Positions 26,208-35,283 of a stretch of 64,000 nucleotides of DNA are shown piece after piece. Under the pieces are notes generated by a model. The model did not search any database and was not told the origin of the DNA. It saw only the letters and a list, made by a program, of their open reading frames with translations. The stretch's first letter is position 1, and every line of letters starts with the position of its first letter. The stretch comes from Mycobacterium paraense (lineage in GTDB: Bacteria; Actinomycetota; Actinomycetes; Mycobacteriales; Mycobacteriaceae). The stretch covers positions 1 through 64,000 of the forward strand of contig NZ_LQPM01000007.1 in assembly GCF_002101815.1 (NCBI RefSeq), read 5' to 3'. The position numbers and the translations under genes are program-made.

Positions 26208-27992
26208 TCAGCCCTTCGGGCGCTTACCCTCGGCGACTTCCTCGGGGTACTCGTCGTAGTACGGCACATAGCCCTCGTCGCGGCCGGCCAGCACGTACAG
26301 CGGGTCTTCGACGTCGGGGCCGTAGGCCTGCTCGCGCAGCTCCACCTTGCGGCTCTTGAACGTCGTGGTGTGCTCCAGCGTCTTGACCACCCGCACGAAC
26401 AACGGCAGCGCGTACGGCGGCAGCTCGTCGTACACGGCGCGGGCCAGGGACTGCCCGTCGAACTCGGCGCCCTCGCGCAGCTGGACCGCGGCCATCCCGG
26501 CGCGGCCGCCGGTGCGCGGAATCTCGACGCCGAACACCGTGCACTCCTCGACGGACTTGTCGGAGGCCAGCGCCGCCTCGACCTGGGTCGTCGCGACGTT
26601 CTCGCCCTTCCACCGGAACGTGTCGCCGAGCCGGTCGACGAACGCGGCGTGGCCCATGCCCTGCGGGCTCATCACGTCGCCCGAGTTGAACCAGCAGTCG
26701 CCCTCGCGAAAAGCGTTGCGCACCAACTTCTTTTCGCTCGACTCCTTGTCGGTGTAGCCGTCGAAGGGCTGCAGCCGGTTGACCGGGCTCAGCAGCAGGC
26801 CGGGCTGGCCGGGCGGCACCCGGCGCACCCGGCCGTTCTCGTCGCGCAGCGGCTCACCGGTGTCGGGGTCGTACTCCACGTAGGCCAGCGGCATCGGGAA
26901 GACGCCGGTGCTCCTGGGCACGTTGAAGACGTTGATGAAGGCGGTGTTGCCCTCGCTGGAGGCGTAGAACTCGCAGACGCGCGCGATCCCGAACCGGTTG
27001 GTGAACTCGTCCCAGATCTCCGGGCGCAGCCCGTTGCCGGCGATCACCCGCACCTTGTGCCGGCGGTCGGTCGGCTTGGCCGGCTGGTTGAGCAGGTACC
27101 GGCAGATCTCGCCGATGTAGATGAACGCGGTGGCCTCGCTGGCGATCACCTCGTCCCAGAACTTCGACGCCGAAAACGACTTGCCCAGGGCCAGCGTCGC
27201 GCCGGAGTTGATCACCGACGACAGCGCCACCGTCAGCGCGTTGTTGTGGTACAGCGGCAGGCAGCTGTACAGCGTGTCGGAGCTCTTCAGCCGCAACCCG
27301 ATGCCGCCGAACGCGGCCAGCGCCTTCAGCCACCGCAGGTGCGTCATCACGCTGGCCTTCGGGAAACCCGTTGTGCCCGAGGTGAAGATGTAGAACGCGG
27401 TGTCGCGGGCCCGCACGGCCGAGGCCGACGCCGGGTTGGTGGCCGGTGCGCTGACGGCGAATCGCTCCAGGTCCTCGACGGTCATCGTCTCGGTCGCGCC
27501 CGCGCCGCCGCACTCGGCCACCGCGCTCACCAGGTCGGTCTCGGCGATGAGCACCTTGGCGTCCAGCAGGCCCAGGCTGTGCGACAGCACCTCGCCGCGC
27601 TGGTGGTAGTTGATCATCCCGGCGACGGCGCCGCACTTGACCGCGGCCAGCATCGCCAGCACCGCCTGGGGCGAGTTGCGCAACATGATCGCGACGACGT
27701 CGCCGCTGCCGACGCCGTGCGCGGCCAGCACCGCGGCGTAGCGGTTGGCGGCCGCGTTCGCGTCGCGGTAGGTCAGCTGCTGGTCGCCGAACCGCAGGAA
27801 GACCCGGTCGCCGTAGCGGGCGGCGCGGTCGGCGAACACCGTGCCGATCGATTTCTTGGAGCCCGGCTGCGCCAGCAGCCCGGTCAGCGCACCCCGCATG
27901 ATCACCGGGACGTCGGCCAGCACTCCCGGCACCCGCGATGCGATGTCGGTCAGCCTGACCGCTGTGCGCGCTCCCCCGTCGTGGTCGGACAC
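26208..27992 (-). CDS. fadD6: Long-chain acyl-CoA synthetase FadD6
   Basis: FadD6 activates long-chain fatty acids to acyl-CoA. The 594-residue protein belongs to the FATP/very-long-chain acyl-CoA synthetase group: AMP-binding P-loop FYIFTSGTTGFPKASVMTHL, FYASSEGNTAFINVFNVP, and the C-terminal motifs DRLGDTFRWKGENVATTQVE and FKSRKVELREQ. An N-terminal hydrophobic stretch (VPVIMRGALTGLLAQ) may associate with the membrane. GTG 27992 follows a GAGGAAAAC Shine-Dalgarno. It corresponds to Rv1206, and its 3' end overlaps the tail of repeat R2. Confidence 0.95.
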   Translation of the reverse strand: MSDHDGGARTAVRLTDIASRVPGVLADVPVIMRGALTGLLAQPGSKKSIGTVFADRAARYGDRVFLRFGDQQLTYRDANAAANRYAAVLAAHGVGSGDVVAIMLRNSPQAVLAMLAAVKCGAVAGMINYHQRGEVLSHSLGLLDAKVLIAETDLVSAVAECGGAGATETMTVEDLERFAVSAPATNPASASAVRARDTAFYIFTSGTTGFPKASVMTHLRWLKALAAFGGIGLRLKSSDTLYSCLPLYHNNALTVALSSVINSGATLALGKSFSASKFWDEVIASEATAFIYIGEICRYLLNQPAKPTDRRHKVRVIAGNGLRPEIWDEFTNRFGIARVCEFYASSEGNTAFINVFNVPRSTGVFPMPLAYVEYDPDTGEPLRDENGRVRRVPPGQPGLLLSPVNRLQPFDGYTDKESSEKKLVRNAFREGDCWFNSGDVMSPQGMGHAAFVDRLGDTFRWKGENVATTQVEAALASDKSVEECTVFGVEIPRTGGRAGMAAVQLREGAEFDGQSLARAVYDELPPYALPLFVRVVKTLEHTTTFKSRKVELREQAYGPDVEDPLYVLAGRDEGYVPYYDEYPEEVAEGKRPKG

Positions 27993-28028
27993 GTTTTCCT
28001 CTATTCCTGTAAGTCCCCTACGGCGCCC

Positions 28029-28592
28029 TCACGCGGGTGCGCACGCCTCCACTGCGGCACCCACCTTATCGACCAGCACCAACCGGTCCATCGCCGCTTG
28101 CGTGATGTAGCCGCGGTCGGCCACTCCGCACAGCCACAGCCACAGGCCCTCGTAGTGCCCGAAGGGGTCGAGCAACACGACCGGCTTGTCGTGCACCCCG
28201 AGAAAACCGGTGGTCCACGCGTCGAACAGCTCGTCGAGGGTGCCCACGCCGCCGGGCAGCACGATGAACGCGTCGGCGCGGTCCTCCATGATCTGCTTGC
28301 GCTCGTGCATGGTGTCGCTGACGATCAGCTCGTCGGCCTGGACGTCGGCGACCTCGAGGCGCATCAGGTGCTGCGGGATCACGCCGACGGTCCGCCCGCC
28401 GCGGGCGCGCGCCGCGCTCGCCACCGCGCCCATCGCGGACACCCGGCCGCCGCCCCACACCAGGGTCCAGCCGCGTTCGGCGATCGCCTCGCCGAGTTCC
28501 GAAGCGAGCGCGAGCAATTCGGGATGCTCGGGTCCCGACGCGCAGTACACGCAGACCGCCCAGGGGGCTGACGGGTCGCGTTCCGGGCGCAT
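28029..28592 (-). CDS. LOG-family nucleoside 5'-monophosphate phosphoribohydrolase
   Basis: This 187-residue protein has the LOG/lysine decarboxylase-like fold signature: VCVYCASG, TLVWGGGRVSAMGAVASAA, the invariant IVLPGGVGTLDELFDAWTTG and HERK. LOG enzymes release free bases from nucleotide monophosphates and make cytokinins; Rv1205 is the M. tuberculosis orthologue with this activity. ATG 28592 gives the Rv1205 length and has a TACGTT -10 element 7 nt upstream. fadD6 follows 36 bp downstream. It is divergent from the ATPase gene at 28654. Confidence 0.94.
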   Translation of the reverse strand: MRPERDPSAPWAVCVYCASGPEHPELLALASELGEAIAERGWTLVWGGGRVSAMGAVASAARARGGRTVGVIPQHLMRLEVADVQADELIVSDTMHERKQIMEDRADAFIVLPGGVGTLDELFDAWTTGFLGVHDKPVVLLDPFGHYEGLWLWLCGVADRGYITQAAMDRLVLVDKVGAAVEACAPA

Positions 28593-28599
28593 ACAACGA

Positions 28600-28605
28600 A
28601 ACGTA
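28600..28605 (-). promoter_or_regulatory. -10 element TACGTT, leaderless start for the LOG gene
   Basis: On the minus strand TACGTT is followed by 7 nt and ATG 28592. A second leaderless promoter faces the other way 36 bp further on. Confidence 0.6.
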
Positions 28606-28640
28606 GACCAAGCCCGATGCGCCACGCACACCGCGCGCAA

Positions 28641-28646
28641 TAAAAT
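28641..28646 (+). promoter_or_regulatory. -10 element TAAAAT, leaderless GTG start for the ATPase gene
   Basis: TAAAAT is followed by 7 nt and GTG 28654; this spacing favours GTG 28654 over the ATG two codons later. Confidence 0.6.
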
Positions 28647-28653
28647 CCGGCGG

Positions 28654-30771
28654 GTGCCGATGCGATGGAACGTCCCCCAGCACGAGGAGACGTTGGAGCG
28701 GCTGAACGGCGCCGTGGCGGCCGGCCGGGGGGCCGTCGTGCTGGGGCCCGACGGGTGCGGCAAATCGACCCTGGCCCGGTTGGCCGCCGAGGGCTACGCC
28801 GCCGCGCACCCGGGCACGCTCACCCGTTGGGTCACCGGCACCCCGACCGAGCGCGCGGTCCCGTTCGGGGCGTTCGGCCACCTGGTGGCGATCTCCGAGA
28901 TCGGCAAGCCGGCGGCGCTGCTGCGGTCGGCCCGCGCGTCGCTCGACGGGCAGGGCGATCTGTTGCTCGTCGTCGACGACGCCCACGAGCTCGACGTGCT
29001 GTCGGCGACGCTGGTGTACCAGTTGGCGCTGGCCGGCACGGCCCGGATGATCGTGACCGCCCGCGCCGACAAAGCCCCCGACGCCATCGCGGCCCTGTGG
29101 ACCGACGGCCTGCTGGACCGGATCGACGTCGAGGCGCCCGGCGGGCAGACCGGGCGCGCCGAGGTCGACGCCTTCCTCGCCGAGCTGCCCGCCCCGGCCC
29201 GGGCAGTGCTGGACTACCTCGCGGTCGCGGAGCCCCTCTCGCTCGCCGACCTGACCGCCCTCGCGGGCGCGGGCGCGGTCGCCGCGGCGGAGGAGCTCGG
29301 CGCGGCGGAGACGCGGTCGCGGGGCGGGCGCTCCGACGACCCGGTGGTCTACACCGCGCACCCGCTGTTCGCCGAGCGCGCGCTGGCCACGCTCGGCGCC
29401 GAGGAGGCGCGGCGGCGGCGCACCGAGGTGGTCGGGGTGCTGGCGCAGCACCCGTCGGAGCACCTCAGCGACCGGCTGCGGCTGGCGTCGCTGGCGCTCG
29501 ACAGCGACGCCCCGCAGCGCGCCGCCGACGTCGCCGCCGCCGCGCAGCAGGCGTTGCGGCTGGGTGACCTCGCGCTGGGCGAACGCCTGGCCCGCGCGGC
29601 ACTGGACCGCTCCGGGGGGCTGGCGGCGCGGCTGGCGCTGGCCCACGCGCTGGCGTGGCAGGGCCGCGGCCGCGAGGCGGACGCGGTGCTGGGCGCCGTG
29701 GACGCGGGCGCGCTGGCCGAGCCGGCGCTGATGGACTGGGCGTTGCTGCGGGCGGCCAACCAGTTCTGGATGCTCAGCGAGCCCGAACGGGCGACGGCCT
29801 TCCTGCGGACCATCCGCGGCCGGGTTTCGGAGGCGGGCCCGCGCACCACGCTCGACGCGCTGAGCGCCACCTTCGCGATGAACGCGGGCAACGTCGGCTA
29901 CGCCGTCAAGGTCGCCGGCGAGGTGCTTGCGTCGCCGGCGGCCGATGACCAGGCGGTGGCCTGGGCCGCCAGCGCGTCCGCGCTGTGCGCGGCGCGGCAG
30001 GGCCGGTTCGGCGACGTCGAACCGCTGGCGCAGCGCGCCCTGGCCGCCGAGCACCCCGGGCTGCTGCGCTTCACCATCGGGCTGGGCCAGACCACCGCGC
30101 TGCTGATGGCGGGCCGGCTGGCCGACGCCCGCGAAGTGGCCCAGCAGTTCACCGACTTCGCCGAACTGCAGCAGCCCGGCCGCGCGATCGGCGAGGTGCT
30201 GCTGGCGCACGTGCTGATCGCCGACGGCGAATTCGGCGCGGCCGCGGAGCTGCTCGCCCCGGCGGCCGCCACCCTGGAACGCACCGGCTACTCCTGGGGG
30301 CCGCTGTCGCTGACGCTGCTGGCCATCGCGTTGGCCCAGCAGGGCGACACGGCCGCGACGGCGAAGGCGTTGAGCAGGGCCGAATCCCGGCACGGCACCA
30401 AGTCGGCGCTGTTCGGCCCCGAGCTCGGCGTGGCGCGGGCGTGGCGGCTGGCGACGATGCGCGACGCGCACGGCGCGGTGGCCGCCGCCCGCGACGCCGC
30501 CCGGATGGCCGAACGGGGCGGGCAGGCGGCCGTGGCGCTGCGCGCCTGGCACGAGGCCGTCCGCCTCGGGGACACCCGCGCGGCGGATCCCCTCGCCCGG
30601 CTGTGCGGCGAGGTCGACTGCGTGGCGGGCGGGCTCGCGCTCGCCCACGCGCGGGCGTTGGCGGCCGGTGACGGCGCGGCGCTGCGGGCCGCCGCGGAGC
30701 AACTCGCGGCGGTCGGGATGCGGGCGGCGGCCGCCGATGCCGCCGCGCAGGCGGACCGCCTCGGCGCTTAG
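28654..30771 (+). CDS. AAA ATPase with helical repeats, LAL-like without HTH (Rv1204c-like)
   Basis: This 705-residue protein has an N-terminal P-loop domain (Walker A GPDGCGKS near residue 32, Walker B LLLVVDDAHELDVLS) and a long Ala/Leu-rich helical array resembling the TPR middle of LAL regulators. It ends in Ala-rich helix (AAAADAAAQADRLGA) with no LuxR HTH, so it is either a STAND-type sensor that works through a partner or a degenerate LAL. The position next to the LOG gene matches Rv1204c. The start is GTG 28654, placed by the leaderless -10; ATG 28660 is two codons downstream. Function not established. Confidence 0.85.
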   Translation: MPMRWNVPQHEETLERLNGAVAAGRGAVVLGPDGCGKSTLARLAAEGYAAAHPGTLTRWVTGTPTERAVPFGAFGHLVAISEIGKPAALLRSARASLDGQGDLLLVVDDAHELDVLSATLVYQLALAGTARMIVTARADKAPDAIAALWTDGLLDRIDVEAPGGQTGRAEVDAFLAELPAPARAVLDYLAVAEPLSLADLTALAGAGAVAAAEELGAAETRSRGGRSDDPVVYTAHPLFAERALATLGAEEARRRRTEVVGVLAQHPSEHLSDRLRLASLALDSDAPQRAADVAAAAQQALRLGDLALGERLARAALDRSGGLAARLALAHALAWQGRGREADAVLGAVDAGALAEPALMDWALLRAANQFWMLSEPERATAFLRTIRGRVSEAGPRTTLDALSATFAMNAGNVGYAVKVAGEVLASPAADDQAVAWAASASALCAARQGRFGDVEPLAQRALAAEHPGLLRFTIGLGQTTALLMAGRLADAREVAQQFTDFAELQQPGRAIGEVLLAHVLIADGEFGAAAELLAPAAATLERTGYSWGPLSLTLLAIALAQQGDTAATAKALSRAESRHGTKSALFGPELGVARAWRLATMRDAHGAVAAARDAARMAERGGQAAVALRAWHEAVRLGDTRAADPLARLCGEVDCVAGGLALAHARALAAGDGAALRAAAEQLAAVGMRAAAADAAAQADRLGA

Positions 30772-30885
30772 TGCCGCAAACGGGCTCGCCGCATCGTGCG
30801 CGAACCGTGACGCCGCCGTGCTACGACGGTGACTCTTACGCCTCACTGTTTCCGAAGGTGACTTCGCTCGGCGGTGGGAGGCTGG

Positions 30886-32385
30886 ATGCGTATCCGCCCT
30901 TCGCGTGCGGCCAGACTGCTCGCGGCCGGTTTGCTGATCGCCGCGCTGACGACTGACGCGTCGACGGTCGTCACCCCGCCCGCCGCCCGGGCCGCGCTGA
31001 CGGGGCCGACGCTGCCGCTCGGCCACGCCGGCCGTTGGATGACCGACGCCGACGGGCGCGTCGTCATCCTGCACGGGCTCAACCAGGTCTACAAGCTGCC
31101 GCCCTACACGCCGTCGGCCGACGGGTTCGGCGACGACGACGCGGCGTTTCTGCAGGCCAACGGCTTCAACGCGATGCGGGTGGGGGTCATCTGGGCCGCG
31201 GTGGAGCCGCAGCCGCTCAGCTACGACGACAACTATCTGAACTCGATCGCGCAGACGGTGGCGACGCTGGCGTCGCACGGCATCGTCAGCCTGCTCGACT
31301 TCCATCAGGACCTCTACAACGAGGCGTTCCAGGGCGAGGGGGCGCCGGCGTGGGCGGTGAAGACGGCCGGGCTGCCCAACCCGCAGCTGGGCTTCCCCGG
31401 CAACTACTTCCTCAACCCCGCCGAGGAGTTCGCCTGGAACGCCTTCTGGCGGGACGCCCCGGCGCCCGACGGGATCGGGCTGCAGGACCACTACGCGCGC
31501 GCGTGGGCCCACGTCGCCGGCTTCTTCCACGGCAACCCGGGCGTCTTCGGCTACGAGATTTTGAACGAGCCGTGGCCCGGCTTCATCTGGGAGGGCTGCT
31601 TCAACTTCGTGCTGGGCTGCCCGATCCAGGACCACAAGCTGACCGTGTTCTACCGGAAGGTGGTGCCGGTGATTCGCACGGCCGACCCCACCACGATGGT
31701 GTTCTTCGAGCCGAACACGCTGTCCGACGAGGGCGTTCACACCGACATCGGCGGGGTGGCCGACCCGAGCACCGGGTTCTCGTTCCACGACTACTGCGCC
31801 ATCGAATCGGCGTTGCACAAGAACATCACCTGCCGCTTCCAGGACGGCCTCACGATCACCAACGCCAACCTCTACGCGGACTTCCACCACGTCCCGCCGC
31901 TGCTGACGGAGTTCGGCGCCACCAACGACCTGAACAACCTCGCGGAGGTGATGCGCCACACCGACCACCAGCGGATGGGCTGGCTGGAGTGGGCGTACAC
32001 CGGCAACGACAAGACGAGCTCCTCGCCGACCGACCAGGCGCTGGTGTTCAACCCCGCCCAGCCGCCGACGGGCGCCAACGTCAACGTCCCGAAGCTCGGG
32101 GTGCTCGCGTCCCCCTACCCCCAGGTGGTCGCCGGGACGCCGCGGGACTGGTCGTTTCGGTCGAGCGTGTTCCGGCTGTGCTACTCGACCGCGCGGGCCG
32201 ACCGCACCGGCAGTTTCGCGCCGGGCGCGCAGACGCTCATCTCGGTGCCGCCCATCGAGTATCCGAACGGCTATCAGGTGAGCGTCGCAGGCGGACAGGT
32301 GGTTTCGCCGCCCAACGCCCCGGTGCTGGCCGTCGTCGCCAACCCGGGCGTCGGCGCCGTCGACGTGGTCGTGGCCCCGGCGTAA
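30886..32385 (+). CDS. Secreted endoglycoceramidase-like glycoside hydrolase (GH5)
   Basis: This 499-residue enzyme has a Sec signal peptide (MRIRPSRAARLLAAGLL, Ala-x-Ala near residue 36). Its GH5 catalytic domain has the endoglycoceramidase pattern: HGLNQVYK, MRVGVIWAAVEP, LLDFHQDLYNEAF, acid/base Glu228 in EILNEPWPGF and nucleophile Glu342 in LLTEFGATND. A C-terminal beta domain follows (about 410-499). Bacterial EGCases cut the oligosaccharide from glycosphingolipids, so the target could be host glycolipids or a related mycobacterial glycolipid (inference). ATG 30886 is preferred over GTG 30874 for its GGGAGG site. It is convergent with dapE (6 bp between stops). Confidence 0.87.
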   Translation: MRIRPSRAARLLAAGLLIAALTTDASTVVTPPAARAALTGPTLPLGHAGRWMTDADGRVVILHGLNQVYKLPPYTPSADGFGDDDAAFLQANGFNAMRVGVIWAAVEPQPLSYDDNYLNSIAQTVATLASHGIVSLLDFHQDLYNEAFQGEGAPAWAVKTAGLPNPQLGFPGNYFLNPAEEFAWNAFWRDAPAPDGIGLQDHYARAWAHVAGFFHGNPGVFGYEILNEPWPGFIWEGCFNFVLGCPIQDHKLTVFYRKVVPVIRTADPTTMVFFEPNTLSDEGVHTDIGGVADPSTGFSFHDYCAIESALHKNITCRFQDGLTITNANLYADFHHVPPLLTEFGATNDLNNLAEVMRHTDHQRMGWLEWAYTGNDKTSSSPTDQALVFNPAQPPTGANVNVPKLGVLASPYPQVVAGTPRDWSFRSSVFRLCYSTARADRTGSFAPGAQTLISVPPIEYPNGYQVSVAGGQVVSPPNAPVLAVVANPGVGAVDVVVAPA

Positions 32386-32391
32386 CCGCGG

Positions 32392-33456
32392 CTACGCGCT
32401 CAGGTAGCGCCGCAGCATCTCCACCGCGGCGGTGATGTTGGCGACCGGCACCCGCTCGTCGCGGGTGTGCGCGAGGTTGGGATCGCCCGGGCCGAAATTG
32501 ACCGCGGGGACGCCCAGCGCGGCGAACCGCGCCACGTCGGTCCACCCGTATTTCGCGCGCACCCGCCCGCCGGCGGCCTCCACCAGCGCCTTGGCGGCGG
32601 GCTGCGACAGCCCCGGCAGGGCGCCGGCGGCGGCGTCGGTCCGCTCGATGTGCACGTCGAGGCCGTCGAACACCTCGCGCACGTGCTGCAGCGCCGCGTC
32701 CACCGACCGGTCCGGGGCAAAGCGGAAGTTGACCGTCACCGAGGCGGCGTCGGGGATCACGTTGCCGGCGACGCCGCCGTCGATGCGCACCGCCGACAAT
32801 CCCTCCCGGTACTCGCAGCCGTCGATGTCGACGGTGCGGGCGCGGTAGGAGGCCAGCCGGTCCAGCACGGCGCCGAGCTTGTGAATGGCGTTGTCGCCCA
32901 ACCAGGCCCGCGCCGAGTGGGCGCGCGTGCCGGTCGCGCTGATCACCACGCGCAGAGTGCCCTGGCAACCGGCCTCGATGTAGCCGCCGGTGGGCTCGCC
33001 CAGGATCGCGACGTCGGCGGCCAACCAGTCCGGCAGCTCGCGCTCGATGCGGCCCAAACCGTTTGCGGCGGCGTCGATTTCCTCGCAGTCGTAGAACACC
33101 AGCGTCAGGTCGTGCACCGGCGCTTCCACGGTCGCGGCCAGGTGCAGGAACACCGCGTCGCCGGCCTTCATGTCGGCGGTGCCGCAGCCGTACAGGTCGC
33201 CGCCCTCGCGGCGGCTGGGCAGGTTGTCCGCCACCGGGACGGTGTCGAGGTGCCCCGCCAGCAGCACGCGCATGCGCCGCCGCGCCCGGGTGCGCGCCAG
33301 CACCGCATTGCCGCTGCGGACAATCTCGAAGCCCGACGTCTGGGCGCGCAGGGCGGCCTCCACCTCGTCGGCCAGGCGCGCCTCGTCGCGGGATTCGCTG
33401 GGGATGTCGACCAGCGCAGCGGTCAGCTCGATCGGGTCCCCGCGCAAGTCCAGCAC
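32392..33456 (-). CDS. dapE: Succinyl-diaminopimelate desuccinylase
   Basis: DapE hydrolyses N-succinyl-LL-diaminopimelate in lysine and peptidoglycan precursor synthesis. The M20 metallopeptidase of 354 residues (the length of the M. tuberculosis enzyme) shows [54 protein letters not shown] and [16 protein letters not shown], which hold the two zinc ions and the catalytic Glu. The start is GTG 33456 with a leaderless TAGGCT -10. dapD, the preceding pathway enzyme, lies only 2.4 kb away but is separated by three inserted genes. Confidence 0.96.
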   Translation of the reverse strand: MLDLRGDPIELTAALVDIPSESRDEARLADEVEAALRAQTSGFEIVRSGNAVLARTRARRRMRVLLAGHLDTVPVADNLPSRREGGDLYGCGTADMKAGDAVFLHLAATVEAPVHDLTLVFYDCEEIDAAANGLGRIERELPDWLAADVAILGEPTGGYIEAGCQGTLRVVISATGTRAHSARAWLGDNAIHKLGAVLDRLASYRARTVDIDGCEYREGLSAVRIDGGVAGNVIPDAASVTVNFRFAPDRSVDAALQHVREVFDGLDVHIERTDAAAGALPGLSQPAAKALVEAAGGRVRAKYGWTDVARFAALGVPAVNFGPGDPNLAHTRDERVPVANITAAVEMLRRYLSA

Positions 33457-33462
33457 GAAACC

Positions 33463-33468
33463 AGCCTA
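33463..33468 (-). promoter_or_regulatory. -10 element TAGGCT, leaderless start for dapE
   Basis: On the minus strand TAGGCT is followed by 6 nt and GTG 33456. Confidence 0.55.
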
Positions 33469-33481
33469 GCCCTCGGGGCGG

Positions 33482-34219
33482 TCAGGCCAGGACGTAGTCC
33501 CCCGCGAATTCGATGCCGATCAGCAAGGATTCGGGATCGTCCGGCGGCACCGGACGGTTATCGGCGGGACGCGGCAACACTTTTCGCTTCCCGGGGAACA
33601 TGATGCCGTCGTAATCGGCGTAGTCGTACAGGTAGTGGGCGGCGCCGTTGGAGCCCAGGACCTCGGGTGCGTAGTCATGGCGGGCGATGAGCCCGTCGTT
33701 GTCGATGTAGAGAACCTGAACGGGGCAGTGGGTGGCGATGTGGGACGGGAACGTGAGCCGCAGTCGCCGCCAGTCCTGTCCCGGTCCCTCGCGCCAGGGA
33801 TCGATCTCCTGCGCGTCGACATCGGGTCTGGTCGCCACGAACGGCAGGTTGAAGTAGTTCCACAGCGCATAGCCCGCGAAGTACAAGCCGTGCAGGTGAT
33901 CCCACGGTGTTTGCAGAGAGTGCCCGGCGAAGGCGTCGCGCGGGTTCCGGCGATCCTCCCGGATCGTCCCGTCCACGGATTCGATCCAGACCCGGTCGGG
34001 GGTGTAGAAGCCGCGCGCGTCGTCGGCGGTGAACGGATGGAGTTGCAGGGCCTGCCTTTCAGTCTCGGCCTCGGCGCGTCCGTCGGCGAGCAGCGTCGGT
34101 TGGCCTTTGAGCGACCAGGTCCGCCCCCAAGATCGCAGACCGGTCGACACGGTGCGGACCTCACGCCACCGCTTGATGCCGCCGTGCGCGGCGATGACGT
34201 CGTCGAGCAGATCGCTCAT
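33482..34219 (-). CDS. Conserved hypothetical protein, 245 residues
   Basis: The protein begins MSDLLDDVIAAHGGIKRWRE and has no signal peptide or membrane segment. It contains many aromatic and charged residues (HLHGLYFAGYALWNYFNLPF, YLYDYADYDGIMFPGKRKV), reminiscent of the N-terminal AHGG-xx-W pattern in bacterial lipoprotein-like or SRPBCC-neighbour hypothetical proteins. No catalytic motif is evident. It is 46 bp downstream of the NmrA-like gene on the same strand, so they probably form an operon under the HxlR regulator at 35284. The trio is not found at this position in H37Rv. Confidence 0.82.
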   Translation of the reverse strand: MSDLLDDVIAAHGGIKRWREVRTVSTGLRSWGRTWSLKGQPTLLADGRAEAETERQALQLHPFTADDARGFYTPDRVWIESVDGTIREDRRNPRDAFAGHSLQTPWDHLHGLYFAGYALWNYFNLPFVATRPDVDAQEIDPWREGPGQDWRRLRLTFPSHIATHCPVQVLYIDNDGLIARHDYAPEVLGSNGAAHYLYDYADYDGIMFPGKRKVLPRPADNRPVPPDDPESLLIGIEFAGDYVLA

Positions 34220-34265
34220 GTTGTGTTCTCCTAACGGCTCAGCGGGGCAAGGGGTTTCGTCTGGC

Positions 34266-35186
34266 CTAGGCCGCCGCGAGCAGCTCGCGCAGCGCGAAGT
34301 GGCCGTCGCGTTCGAAGGCGGCGCGGTTGGCGGTGACGAAGTGGGCGACGGTCATGGGTTTGTGCCCGCCGACGACCTCGACGAGGTTGTTCTCGCCCGC
34401 AAAAATGCCGTCGCGGTAGTCCTGGGCGACGCTGCTGATGTGTTGCACAAAAAAGTCCGGCATGCCGTGGGCCGACAGGGCCGCCGCGAACGCGGGGATG
34501 TCGACCGGCTCGTAGCGAACCGGGATGCCGAGCGTGTCCGCCATTTGATCGGCGATGCCGTAGTGGTCGAGCTCCTCGGCACCGACCAGCGGGTAGACCT
34601 GGCGGTCGTGCGGGGCGGGGTTTTGCAGGATCGCGGCGATCACCCGGGCCTGGTCGTATCCGGCGATGGGAGCGTGGCGACCGTTGCCGAACGGCAGCGG
34701 CAGCACGCCTTCGTTGCCGTTGCGAAGCCATTGCCAAATCAACCACTCCGCGAAGAAGGTCGGGCGCAGGTGGGTGGTGCCGAACGCGGAGCGGTCGAGT
34801 AGCCGTTCGGCCAGCCAATGCTGCTGGGCGGCATGGCTTTTCGCCTCACGCCGCGCCGAGATCTGGGACATGTTGACCACCGCCTCGACGCCGGCCTCGC
34901 TGGCGGCCTGGGCGAAGATGGCGGTGGCGGGCAGCAGGCCGCCCGGGGCGATGGGATAGCAGAAGTAGGCGGCGCTGACACCGGACATCGCCGAGCTCAC
35001 CGCGCGGAAATCGAGCAGGTCGCCTTCGACGATCTCGGCCCCGAGCGCGGCCAGCGCCTCGGAGCGCCGGTCGGCGCGGTGCACGAATGCTCGCACCCGG
35101 TGGCCGGCCTCGCGCAGGAGCCTGACGGTGGGCGCGCCGGTGTTGCCGGTGGCGCCGGTGATGAGGAACAGCCGATCGGATGACAT
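34266..35186 (-). CDS. NmrA-like NAD(P)-binding protein
   Basis: This 306-residue Rossmann-fold protein has the dinucleotide-binding GATGNTGAPTVRLLREAG near the N-terminus, then FVHRADRRSEALAALGAEIV, a typical atypical-SDR/NmrA arrangement. Members sense NADP redox state or reduce quinones and other small molecules; the substrate is unknown. ATG 35186 is chosen for its GAAGGA site; frame continuing upstream lies in the operator region. It is divergent from an HxlR regulator, a pairing common for redox or electrophile-responsive oxidoreductases. Confidence 0.88.
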   Translation of the reverse strand: MSSDRLFLITGATGNTGAPTVRLLREAGHRVRAFVHRADRRSEALAALGAEIVEGDLLDFRAVSSAMSGVSAAYFCYPIAPGGLLPATAIFAQAASEAGVEAVVNMSQISARREAKSHAAQQHWLAERLLDRSAFGTTHLRPTFFAEWLIWQWLRNGNEGVLPLPFGNGRHAPIAGYDQARVIAAILQNPAPHDRQVYPLVGAEELDHYGIADQMADTLGIPVRYEPVDIPAFAAALSAHGMPDFFVQHISSVAQDYRDGIFAGENNLVEVVGGHKPMTVAHFVTANRAAFERDGHFALRELLAAA

Positions 35187-35211
35187 GTCGATCCTTCCGC
35201 GATGCTTGCTG

Positions 35212-35229
35212 ACTAACGATGTCGTTAGT
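35212..35229. promoter_or_regulatory. Palindromic operator for the HxlR regulator
   Basis: ACTAACGA-TG-TCGTTAGT has perfect 8-bp arms and sits in the gap between the divergent NmrA-like and HxlR genes. It touches a TAAGAT -10 at 35229-35234 for the regulator. A weaker relative with TAAC..GTTA ends lies at about 35253-35270. Confidence 0.65.
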
Positions 35230-35283
35230 AAGATGTAACCATCGATGGCTGAGTAACGCAAGCATTAGTTATGAGGGGCCCGG

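Noticed and set aside
24179..26269. Long minus-strand open frame (about 700 codons) opposite the PE_PGRS gene, and similar ones at 1-1500 and 57,500-59,600
   Set aside because: They are antisense frames of Gly-rich GGC/GGT repeats, yielding Ala/Pro-rich low-complexity protein without start context or domains.
26022..28571. 849-codon plus-strand open frame opposite fadD6 and the LOG gene
   Set aside because: High-GC shadow frame; fadD6 and LOG motifs on the other strand account for the sequence.
28029..28592. LOG gene as evidence for plant association
   Set aside because: LOG homologues are universal in mycobacteria, including strict animal pathogens.
28066..31968. 1300-codon minus-strand open frame
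   Set aside because: Antisense of the ATPase and the glycoside hydrolase; Arg/Gly/Val/Gln-rich, no recognisable domain, and its only real part is the LOG gene tail in another frame.
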